This document shows positions 23,175 to 36,300 of a DNA stretch of 64,000 nt, piece by piece. The notes under the pieces are model-generated. The model did not search any database. It was not told the DNA's origin and saw nothing but the letters and a program-made list of their open reading frames with translations. The stretch is from assembly GCF_012273895.1 (NCBI RefSeq), contig NC_052121.1:5736943-5800942 (forward strand). Direction: 5' to 3'. Origin of the DNA: Zerene cesonia. Lineage: Eukaryota; Arthropoda; Insecta; Lepidoptera; Pieridae. The number at the start of each line of letters is the position of its first letter. Position 1 is the first letter of the stretch. Position numbers and translations under genes: made by a program.

Positions 23175-24395
23175 ATAAGATGACATCTCAATATTATCAC
23201 ATCAGAAGTAATGAGTTTTTTTTAACAGTCACTGTATAAAAAATCTTTTTTTATCTGATGAATTTTATAAACAACAACACAAATTGTTGGTTCGATAATC
23301 GTGTTATTCAAGTTTCAATCTTTAAAACAAAATTAAAATAGGTAGGTACGAAAGATCAAACAAGACAAACGCACAGCAGTACTGCACACTTCACAGATAA
23401 CTAATCTCAATTCTTAAAACATGTAAATGTAATATGACCACAGACTTCAAGACTCAAAATTTTCCATAATTTGATTGAAATTAAATCAATAAATGCTTTC
23501 AGACTTAAAAAAAACTCGCATTCGAAAAGCTAAATATGAGAAGTATGCCTATTATCTATCTTAATATATCTTAGAATATAGCACGATAATTTTAGATCTC
23601 ATTACATCTTAAACTCTTAAAATATAAATTATCTCAAAAATAATTCTCCAAATATATTTTTAACTATTCCATTATGTAAAAATTGCGTCAATGTTTCGCT
23701 TTCCCTGTGGTAAAATAGCACCTTCCTATTATTTAAAACATATTCGTTTGTTTCAGCCTTTAGGACGTCTCCTCTTAGACATCAGCCTCCCCCAAAGATT
23801 TTCAAACGGCTGAACACCAATGGCATTTAGTGATGAATATACATAGTTTTAAAAAAGGCTTATCATTATAATCAAGAATTTTAATAGATGAAACACCTAA
23901 ATATTATAAAGGTACTTAGGTCCCTTCCAATTTAATATTTTTGATGTTTTTGTTCGCCAAACAAACATATGTTATCTGTACTTTTCAAGGAAAAATGTGT
24001 TCAACTTGCAAATCTTAAAAGCAACCTTTACTCCAGGATTTTTTGTATTTTTTAATAAAATTCGGAAAAAATATATTTGATATAAACTATAAGAGTTATG
24101 CAAAAGAAATATATTTTTTTCTATAAAAATAACACACATGAGCATAAATTAGAAGTGAGGTTTTTTACCTTTTCTATTTTTTATTTTTTGCAATAGTACG
24201 TTTACGAATTTACACTAGTCGGTTGTCCGAGGTGTAAACATGTACATAGGTTGTCGCAATTTATTTACAAAAAGTCTTTTTTATACTTCTTATTGTCCTG
24301 AAGTGCGTGTGAAATAACGAAGAGACTGTCTTTCATCATAGAATTCCATAACAAGTATGGTACTACATCCATATTAACACCAATGAAACCTTTCA
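23175..24395. other. Head-to-head intergenic region between S6k and Phactr
   Basis: 1.2 kb between start codons on opposite strands; both promoters and 5' UTRs are expected here. Content is AT-rich. A repeat remnant lies at 23752-23815. I cannot assign transcription starts. Confidence 0.6.
23752..23815 (+). repeat. Remnant of a lepidopteran-type repeat (GCCTCCCCCAA)
   Basis: CAGCCTTTAGGACGTCTCC...GACATCAGCCTCCCCCAA resembles the common moth and butterfly repeat segment read as CCTTTAGACGTCC...GACATAGGCCTCCCCCAA. Recognition is from memory of the family and only this short piece is present. Confidence 0.5.
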
Positions 24396-27300
24396 ATGGC
24401 TAGTGACAACGACAAAACTTCTGTTAATCACAACTTAGATGGGTCTTTAAAAAGTAACAAGAAACAAGGCTCAGGTCTATACAAAGGTAATATATGTATA
24501 TCTTTTTTGCTATATTTGATAACTTAGTCTTACACCTATTATGGACATTGTAATGTTATGAGTAACTCATTGACTTACTATGGGCAAAATAATTATGATA
24601 AGTCTAAACAACACAAATTATGACAACTTTCAATAATGAACTATATTACATATCCAATAACAGAAATATATAAAACTATTCTAAGGGGATAATAACAATT
24701 CTATGTAGTGTCATTTTTTTGCTAAAAATGAAGCATGCTTGTGTGCAAATATGTAGATGAAATGTTTTGTAAAAGGATGTATATAACTTAAGAGAATTAC
24801 TCAAAATGTAAGTATATTTCATAATTTACAATCATAGTTTTAGTAAATTCTTCGAATTTGATTTTGTTGTATATTTTAATCAAATCAATTATTTTATTTA
24901 TTTGAAGAATATATGTAACATTTTAATAAAGAAAAACATTTTGTAACTAACAAGTATTATATTTATTTTAAATTTTTATTAGACAAGATCTTTTAAAGAA
25001 AGTTTATATTCTTCCCTACTAATATTATAAATATGAAAGTAATTGTATGCCTGCCAATTCTGCATGCCTACACAGTTTTGGATGAAATTTGGTACCAAAA
25101 TAGGTTGTGACCCAAGAAACGAATTGTGAATGTTTGTCCTGAAACCCATGGAAATAGGAACTTTGCGGGGAAATCCCTAAAACTGTCTATCTTTGACTTA
25201 GTGTTTGGGACCGCAGAAAGCTACTATTTTATAAATAATCGATTATTGGCTTTATTTCTAATTTACTGTATACTATAATACTTATGTCTGTTGGTTAATA
25301 TTTTTTTTAATTTATGACTAACATTACCACTATAGTCACACAGTCTCAAATATGTTTTTTGGTTGATTTCAATTTTAATATAATTATTCCATTGATATTT
25401 GTATGATATTTATGAATATGAATATGATATATTCTCACATAAAGGTAAGGTTTGGTTAAAATATGGTTTAAATTTGGTATTCAATATAAAAAAGGTTTGC
25501 CTAGTAATGTTGTAAAAGACTACTTTTTAATGCAATCCCTAGTAATAACTAGGGAAAATGAGTAACTTACTCTAATATATAAGTTTATATAATTTTCACA
25601 AATAGTGATTATCTGTTTATAATTTTGTTGATTACTGACACAGTTTTCTATATCCGAGTTGGTTGTTCACATACAATCTTATTTTTATTTCACTTGTTTA
25701 TAATGCTAATAATGGGATCATCTCTATTCAACTGGATCTCTCATTACCTCACATTTGTTTCAATTAAAAAGTATTGATGTTGAACTAAAAATACGTAAAT
25801 ATTCAAATGTTCAAATTATGGTAACTTAATTGTAGAATCAAAAAATACATCAGTCAGATTACTAGGTTAAAAAATGTGGTGGCCAAAGTGTATTAATACC
25901 AAACAGCACATTTTATTTTTTAATTTAGCAGACTTACAGACATATTAACTATTATAAAAAATATTTTATATAGAAAGTAATAGTCAGTCATAGCTTGAAC
26001 TTAACATGATAGGTGGAACTGAACAATTTTTGTGAAACACAAATTAAAAATATAGAATAGTGTTTATTTCTGCTAAAACTTGAGAAAAAATATAACATTG
26101 ACACACATATTACAATGTATGAGCTGTACATAAGCAACAGTTAGATATATTATACAAAACTTGTAATAATACAAAATTTTCTGCTAGTCCAATTACAAAA
26201 TAATGGATCTATTTTGTGAAACAAAATATAATTCATAATTTTGAAAATTGCATAACTGTGTCTTCAAATATTTCAAGGTTCATACATATGTGGCAAAGTA
26301 GTAATGCTTTCCTGGACATAGAATAGTAATAGACAAGCTTGTTAAATAATAACGACTATGATAGTAAAACAAGCTCATGTCAAAATGTGTATGTGTGAGC
26401 AGGACATAGCATTTTTTATCTCTGTCTGAAAAAAACAAAAAAGTCATATTTTACTCTATCTGCATATGCGTTACCAAAATACATAAGGTGTTTTAAATAA
26501 AAACCAAACTCGAGGTTGGTGGACTTTCAAATAAATCCTGTAGCTTTAAAATTTACTTTATTATTTTTCATAATAACACTGATTTCAATTCATTTTGCGT
26601 AAAACCGAACGTAACATTACATACCTACCTATTGTAAGACGTTTGCGATTAGTCAATCTGACAGTGGCATTTGAAATGACATTGCATTATTTTGATTTTG
26701 ATATTTGGTTTTGAATTTCGGATATAAAATGTATCATGAATATGTATACTTAGTAAATACATAATTTGAAGAAAGTTGTTTAGTTCAAAATCTGTCAGAT
26801 TTTAATTTACATGTGCTTATACCCTATACACTATGAATTTTCCATTGGAAGATAGTACAACTGAAGATGTTCCAAATCTTCTCAAAGCAATAATTGAACA
26901 GTTATTATCGAAAAAGGTTGAGAAAGATTTAATGCAAAAAGATGTTTTTTTCGTGTTAATTCTCACTTTGATGTTGGAAAATGGATTTATGCCAGTCAAA
27001 TACGAAGCAAGCTCGCTTGATAGTTCTAGTGATTTAGATGTAAATAAGCTCTCACAATTAAAAAAAGAATCGGGCATTTATAAAGAAACATTCCTTTTAA
27101 TGGGCTTTCATGATGTCACAGTGGATGTTATAATGAGTCCAGTAGGGTCTACTGTTATTGTTAATGCCATAATAAATGATATAAGCTCAGAATTATATTC
27201 TGTTTGTTTGCCTTTAAGCCGCTATGTTGTTTCAACACAAGCTTCTACAATCCCTATGATGTTTCGAGACTTAAAACATTTGTCATGTTTATTTAAAAGT

Positions 27301-30300
27301 AAAATTGTATGTCCTGTTAAAAATAGTATACTTAATTTCTGTGGTTATCCAAGTGCCAGTTTGGTAGGAATACCAGATGATATATTCTTCAGTTTAATGA
27401 TGTTTTTGAATGTCCAAGATATACTGAATGTCTCTAAAACCTGTAAAAGGTTAAATGTTCTATTAGAGAATGATAGTTTGTGGCATGCATTATGTAAAAG
27501 GGATTTCAAGAATTTTACTGAAAGTGATCCATGCGATTGGAGGAAGATATATGTTGAGGCATATAAAGCTGAACAGGAAAAAAAGGTTCCCCGTTTTGCT
27601 GGTACCATACATGACTTTATGGACATTTCTGATATGGTTTCATATATTGACAATCCTTTATGGGGTGAAATTATATAGATACATTCAATAAATAATTTAA
27701 CTGATAACATTGTTTTTCTTATCTACAGCATAATAATAGAAACTGGTCTGATATATTTATTATCTTACTGCTTTTCACGCCTACGATTTAGAATAATAAG
27801 AAAACATCAAGAATTTATATAATACAACTAGTGGTCCATCTTGGTTTCAGTTGTATTTTTTTTTATTGTTCAACCATTTAATTGCTTTGTGGCATTGTTT
27901 TGCTGTTTATTTTAATTTATAATTTTAACCCATTAAAAATTACAGTAATGTAAAGTTATATATATATTATACATACATACATACTAGCTGACTCGGCAAA
28001 CACTATTTTGCCTTATTCATATCATTAAGGGGTATCAAAAATAGATGTTGGTTGATTCTCAGACCTACTCAATATGGATACAAAATTTCATGAGTTGGTC
28101 CAACAGTTTCCGAGGAGTATGGTAATTCACATTGTGTCACAAGAATTTTATATGTATAGAGATATTAGCTGATTGTCCTTTTTATGTAATAATTTGCTTT
28201 TAATTACTGAATTGTTTTTTATTATTAGGTGATGGTGAAAAAACCAATTCACAACCAGTTGGGAAAGGAGGTCGTCATTTGTCAGTGCCATTTGATTCTT
28301 CAACTGCCAATGGTGATATAAGTAAGTACAGCTGCCTATATAATTAATACATAAACATATGCATAGGTTTTTGATACTATATAATTCATCAGAAGTATTG
28401 TATATTGTACAAAGAATAGGAAGTTTTATATTTCACCACCACAATTCCTTGCTTTCTTAGGAGCCAAAATCACATTAGTCCACCACACATTCTAATAAAA
28501 ACAAACAACCTATTTATGTAGGTTACAATGAGCTAACAATTAGGGTGCACCAACTTGTGAATTATGAATCTGTGTGATTATTGTGACTCTCAGGTCAACA
28601 TGTTTTATTCATTTTATTCACAGGAGTCATCCATGTGTGTACATTTATTGTGACATACATGTATGTTTCATACATTAACAGTTATACAGAAAAAAAAGTT
28701 GTGTTAGTTGCACCACGTATAACTCGAGTACGATTGAAAAGTTTTTTTTTTGTGTTGGATTGGTCTCATTTTGAACTAAATAATAACTGTTCGTAATTTT
28801 AAATACTACAAAAAAACAACGCGTGGATCTGAGGCCAGCCTGTGAATACTTAATAGCCGTGATTTATATAATGCGTTGAATATAACGAGTATTTATTAAA
28901 TGGTATTTTAAACTTCTGAATAGGTAAGTATAAGCATTCGTCGTCCTATAAGTTACGCTGTTTATAATATTAAGTTTAAGTTACACGATCTCTTTTTATA
29001 TCTACTCCCTACAATAGTTTCACAATTAAATCAGATACTGGATTTAGTTTTAAATTTTATTACCATTGTAATGTAGAACTACCTACTTTTATATGGTAAC
29101 TATTCTCTTAATTTTTACAAGTTGCATAATTGATATTAAATGGAAATAACGTATTTTCTTTTATTTATTTTATCTTTGCCTTTTGGAATGTTACGATGGA
29201 AATATAAAATTATTACGGCAAGGCCCAGTACATAATCCTAGTCATAGTCAAACATTTGGCAATGCATCTACCCATACTTATGTTTAAATATGTTGGTTTA
29301 CGGTGAGGCGGGGAGGTTAAATAGGGAGAGGGATGCGCGACTAAGATGCGCTGCGCAGCTTCCATTTAGGTCCTTGCCTCTGTGGCGCCATCATTTACGA
29401 TTAACCGTGTTTTGCGAGGTACACGCTAGAATATTGTGTTAAATTTATGAAAGGCTTTGTGCCGTAATTATGTGCTAATGGGCTGGAGGTGAGCGAAGTC
29501 GTGGAGGGCCCGCGGGTGGCTCGCGACCGTCCTCCGTGGCGGTGTTACGGACCCATGCTTACCCACAGTAGATCTGACGGTGACTTCCCCATATACGCTA
29601 GAGGTGAGCCAATTGTTATATCCGGAACTATCAGTTAGGCACTGCAGTCCTCATTTGATTAATCATTCTAAGACTTTGGCAATTTTTAATTTAAAACATT
29701 CTAGTTATAAATTGCGGTGATGGGTATGTTGATTATGATGCTTTTTATTTTAAAGTATAGTATATAGAAGATTTCTTATTTATATAGCCATATATTTGAT
29801 ACGCATTGCCTAAATATAATATCATGACTACCCATATAAATAAACCTTTTGCAATTTCATCCTGGTATATATAGCTTGTCTATATGGGTTTGTAGACAAT
29901 GAGTTGAATAACCTAGAAGTAGATGTTAAGTACAATGTACATACGTATCACCTAGATTTTTATGAAAATACGTCCTTATGCTCCAAGTCACACCTTTTTT
30001 CACAATTCATAAGAACTTGTCAAATTTGGTATTAAGTTTATTTCTGAATATATATCTTTATTTTCGGAATCAAGAGTGTGTTATTTTGCATAGTTATGTA
30101 AAATTTGGTAATTTATATGATGAGCATGTTTTATATATGTTGTTGTTTACGGTTCGCTGTGTGCATTATACGCCTAATAGGCTCGAGCTTAAAAACATGG
30201 TCCGTTTATTTTCTAGGGCAAAACGTTTTCTAATAATAATAATAAAGGCTGCACGTTTAATCTAACCGAGTCCACATGGTCGACTTCTCTCGCTGTGATC

Positions 30301-33300
30301 CCTCGGGCATCTAGTTATAATCCTCTGATCCTTACATGATATTCAAGGTGACTTAGAGCTCAATTTTTAACCGATCAAATATATTTTTTAAAGTTTTTGA
30401 TGGCTTTAAAGTATAAAAACACTAAAATGGTGAATGCAATATATCTCATTGACTGTTTTTTTGTTATATTATTATTTAAAAATCCATTAAATTAACTGAA
30501 ACTACTTAATTTTATCAATGTACTTTAATATAGTGACGAAAACGATTCAGTCTTTAGTTCCAATGCCATAGAGAACAATTTGATAAAATGTCACACTATC
30601 AATTCCTATCTAATCTCGTACGTCTCTGTACAAAGTCTTAGTAATAATTTGCTTTTTGTTTAAATTACACATTTGATTCGCGGTTATGATAGCTTTATAG
30701 ATCTGTGATTGTGTGGTTATGTGTCCTTGTTGGTACAATATGGATGATTTACATTTGAAAAAGAACAAGACGAGACGTAGACCCATAGATGACGACACTC
30801 GTAGTGAGAGTGGACATCTTGATAAGGAGGATAAATCCAGTAAGTTTCAGTAGATCTGTATTTTTCTTTAAATTTCCTCTTCAAATACGAGTATATTCGT
30901 ACTTATTCTATTTATCTCAATTATTTACATTTCAAATACAAGTAATGCGTATAAGATTTTGTATCATGTTTTAGAAAAACATAGAGAATTGTGTTAATAG
31001 AATTAAGTAAAACAAACTACAACTAGTAAATTCAGTGGTTAAAAAACATACTAAAGTGACTTTTTATATTAAATTACACCTCTGGTATAAGAAGGACATA
31101 GTTATTGCTTATTACAAACTATTTTGTTTGTTATGAATATTATAATTTAAGTATAAAATTCTATATACTATCAATTTTCAACCGATATTCCCATAAAATA
31201 CAAATCATAGAATTAGTTAAATTGAAGCATTTTTGACAAAATAGCAATAAAAAATAATATACAAATGCACGAGCGCTATAGTGATGTAGGTTTTTTGTTA
31301 CTCTCGTCTCGTTAGGATTCAACATTGGTACCTGTACATGGACTGATGGGCTATGAATCATGGTGGCTATTCATTAAAACAGCATGCAATGAATCTTTGT
31401 TTAGAATCTTTTAACCTTTTTTTACCAATTTTAATGTAAACATTTTTATGTTACACATGAAATTGCAATAAAAAGATATTTGAATGATAGTCAAAATAAT
31501 TAAATAATAATACTTAATTTGTTTTCAAGTGTTTGTTGTCTTTAATTTATAATTATAACTTGATGCAAGATCTTTAACTATTAAGAAATGTCTAATCTTT
31601 ATGACTCCTTCTTTGAATGTCGTAAGTGGGTAAACTATTTTCGTACATGATATGTTAAATTTTCCAATAATGACTTTACCTGTTCAGTCATAAACTCTAC
31701 ATTGACAAAGGTACTTTCAGTGCTATATGAAAGAGTAAAAATTTATATGCGTAAAAAATGCAGGTATAATATGGTTGCATCTATACTTATGGGCAACGGG
31801 TTGCATTGTATCGGGGTAGTGCACCTGCTTAAAGGACATGCGGGGAGCGCGGGGACCGGTCGGTCTCGAGGGTTGTCATGTGAGGTAAGCCGGTGTCGTC
31901 TGTCGTTCTGATACTCATTGCACTTAATCCGGTCGTATGCATACCACGGCGCTCGTCATTGCTAGCGAACGCTTGGCGTAGGTAGACAATGCGCCATGAA
32001 TATTAATTGATAATAGAGACTCACAAGTTCGACGTAGTTGTATTCATCTCACACACTCAATTACTTGATATTTCTAGCTAAATAAAATCTATGGGGTATA
32101 AGTTCTACGACTAAAAGCATATAAAACACCTCCATTATCGCCGGCAATCATACTTGCGACACGTAGAAGTGTCTGGGCTGAACATACCATATTGCCATCG
32201 TTATGGATGCTATAGTAGTATACAACGGATCGTCGAGCAGCGCGCGTAATGTTGAGTGCAACATGCAGGGGCGACAAAAGGCAGGCGGGCCCCCACCCTG
32301 ATACCCAGCCCGTCTCGGCCCGCGCGCCAGTCCGCTGTGGAGCGTCCCTCGCGGCGCAGGTACAATAAACGTTTGCGATTATTGTTATCCGTGATGTTCG
32401 CGCGTGTTATTGTTTAGTGATCATCATCAGTGCAGTGTTTTATCTAACACCGAATAAGTATGATGTTGTGAGTGCGACATGGCCGTGTGTAGTTGACATG
32501 TCGCTGAGCGCGCCCGTTCAGGCGGTGCGCGGTACAAGGACCAATAGCCTCGACCATCTTGATTTTCAAGAGCGCCGGCAGCTGATTGCGAGCTCGTTGT
32601 CTTTAACTGATTTTCTACATGTTGGGGCGAAGGAGGTGGCGGCTGTTGCTGGTGTGTTCAAAGCATTCTCTCATTAAATAATTTATTTCAAATTACTTAG
32701 TAGCAATGATTTGCAAAAATATTTGATTTATGTGTTGTCTATATTTTATTTTATTGGACGCGTTCACGTTAGCGTTAGGTAAAGTTAATTTTAGAATGTA
32801 GAGTTCAGGAAAATTTAATTTACCTCTATCTGTCATATTACTGCGCTCGGCGCTAATCTCTATTTTTGCTTACCGAAAAAGTTGTTTAATATAATTTATA
32901 ATTAGACGTAAGTTTCTTTTATTTATATGTATATGAATAATGATATTAAGATTATAAAGATTATTTCAATTTTATCGGTGTACTACATAACTTAGTAGAA
33001 GTATTTGATTACTCACTATACGGCTACATGGTGATGTCATAATATGGGATTCAGTTTGTGGTTATTACATTTGCCGTGATTCAAAAAAATATAACAATAT
33101 TATATGTTTCACGTATTGTAGTATCGCAGTTCCTAAAGAGGTGATCCGAGTGTCTATCGATTTTTTTTATCAAAAATCTTAATTTATGAGATGGTCTATA
33201 TATGAAAGGAAGGATATTAAGGAATATTTTATCCTGGAGATAGGATAAAATGTTCCTTAAATAAAATGTTAGAACATTAGGTCAGTAAAAAAAATAAGTG

Positions 33301-36300
33301 ATCGCTCTTCCGGTCACGCTATCATCGTTAGTGGGTTTTTTGGAATCAAAAATATTCGTAGAGCTGACTGTTTAGAGACACTATCTTGGTAACTAATACA
33401 AAAATTTTTCTTTGCAAGCCATAATTTAAAAACGTACAAGAATAATGAGTCCTATGATTTAAATGTACAACTCTCATAAATGTGGCACTGTACTCCTCTT
33501 ATTCCTTAAAAAATAATCGTGGAAGTTAGAACTAGGAAAAAAACATTTAATTTTTGGGTAGGTACCAAAATTTTATTTTCGCATCCATAAGCTACTTATA
33601 TTTCCCAAAGGAGTTCTTGTTATTTGCGTAAATCTCCATTACCATCTATATAGAACTATAGAGTTCTATCTAATTTGTCGACTTCCATCTCCCAAAACAC
33701 TCATCGAATCTATTTTATATACATATTCTTTGGATAATGTTATATTGCTACAGAACCACACAGTAATCTTGAAGAGTATATGTTGTTAAGTGCGTAGCCA
33801 ACCATTACAAGATACAACGTTGTGATAGTTTATGGACGGGTGGGTTTCGCATCATTGCTCGACAGACACCGGATACCACGGACGCGTGTTAATAATTATA
33901 ATTACTTTTTATCTGTTCGTTAGTGAATTGATAGCACTGGAAACAAAATACATCTGCATACATGTTATTTGAGTTAACTGACTAAATATTCGAAGTCGCA
34001 TGAATGTCAATAAATGAATACAGATTACAGAAGAATAATCATATTTAACTTGTCCTTTTAGAACATACAAAATAGGCTTGTATTATATATTTATTTCTAT
34101 TTTATTCAGAGCAATTCGAAGAATATAAAATAAAACGAAAATGTAAATGATCCGTCTCGTTGCTCCGTTTAAAAGCTACTACCTAATCGTACTTGTCCAT
34201 AGTTCGAAATCTTTTTTTCAGTTAATAATTCATAATTTTCAAATAATTTGCAAAACACGGTAAATATATGAAGACTTCCAGTTGTACATGCTTATTGTCG
34301 AATATATATTGACGTGAACCGAATAGGTTATGGTCGTTTGTTTCATACTGAGTATATTATGTAATTAAAAATTAATTAAAACATGGAAATTCCTGTAGCA
34401 AGATAAAACTTAATTACATATGATGAGATCTAAATTCGGCTTCATTTATAAGAAATTATGACTCAGCATTTAAAAAATGTAACATACTTTTCGCTAGTGA
34501 AAACATAGTCAGTCCTGTTGAATGTATCTGTAATTATGCAATTCCACCAACAGGGGTTCAAATTAACTTCTAAGCTATAGAGTAGAGTTAAAATAAACTT
34601 CATCTGGATGTAGATAAATACTTCGTTTATCTGTATGAATACCAATTCGTGTTTCATTCATGAAAAGATAATTTTGTTAGATTTATTTCTTTCGTAATCT
34701 CCACCTCGAGTCCGTTGTTTCTGTATAAATGTGTGATCGATATGTACTCACCTTTATCTCTTGTCTCACGGAACTTCTATTTTTTGACAATATTCGAATA
34801 AAATATTTCAGTAATATTAACGAAAATTTACCAAATATATAGTTGAAAAGCATAAATAATAAATGCCAGTTTTTCTTCAGACACAGTTTTTTCTGCATCA
34901 TAATGTACGTAATATATATTTTAACCACTATTTTCGTTTATAGTTTCTATATTTATCTTCATACGGCCTAACGAATAAACGTGGTAAATAATTTTATAGT
35001 GAGTATCACCTAAGAATTTTTTATTGTCATTCAGAAGTTTTTAGTAACTAAATGTAAGTTTTGAACCATCAACAACATAATGGATAATTCCACTTACGAT
35101 TCTCATGAAATGGTAGGTACAGGACACGGATCGAATACTTATCGATACGATCGAATACGAAATCTATTTAAAAGATTTTTCTAGTAAGTAACACATTGAT
35201 ATTGTGAACCAATTATGTACAAATTATAATATATTAATATAATAGATAAGTGTGGGTGATTAAATATCTGTGCCTTAAAAACTTCCTGTGCAAAATTTTT
35301 ACCCTTAATTTAGGGACAAAGCCTACAGCTGACACCATTGCCATTACTTTTGCATTGTTATGGAAGAGTAGTAATCATTTTAATGAACGAAAACGGAATT
35401 TTGACATACCTAGGTCAAAGTAGCCAATAGTTACAATGACATTATACTATGTTTATTTGTAGGAAACCTAATCTAAGAGTATGCCAAATATATACTGAAT
35501 ATAACTTCATATGGCATATGGAAAGAACCGCTTCTATTCTAGCATTTAAAGACGATTTATATTTTGTACGATCGATATGGATAATATATTACTACTTAAT
35601 ATATATCTGCTTATGCAAGTTGTTTTGATAAATTCCATTCTGAAATGAAGAATAATTCTATTAAAACAATTTAAATTCATTCACATAAATATATATTTCT
35701 AAATTCAGGTTTTTTTTTAATATCGTACGCAATGGTGTTATCATTTTATTAACGTAAAGTAATCAAGTAATTGGAACACCAAGATACTATTAGCTAGTAC
35801 TATTAGCTTTAGATACTAAATAATAATTTTAATCATTTGGGATTGATCATATTATTTTAAAACTTACGTTAATATTAAAGAATCACATAAATCACGTGTT
35901 TCAATGAGAACAATATTCTCTAGTGTAAATACTTGTAAAGATGAAATAAAGTATTTGCGATATTTCTAAACAATTAGCTATGCTAGTGTAGATAATTTAC
36001 CTTAAAATAAGATTTTTCGGTCAAGGTATATAGACGTAAAGTAAGATGATAAGAGCAATCATGTTTTATTTTAAGAGAGGTTATTTACCAAAGATAGGAG
36101 AGGATTACAATCTTTCATGGTGGGTGCACACGCAAACAATATGAATTATGTACAAAAGATAAGAAAGTGGTCTTTGAGTGAACGCTATCAACTACGGGCT
36201 GCAAAGTACGTATCTCGTTCGCTGACAGTATTGTGATGGGCGCGGACAATCTTAACAATAGACTCGATGTAATGGGGCCATTGATTATGTCGATGTGTGT

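Noticed and set aside
27345..27710. 121-codon minus-strand frame
   Set aside because: Antisense shadow of the F-box gene, which has domain-level support on the plus strand.
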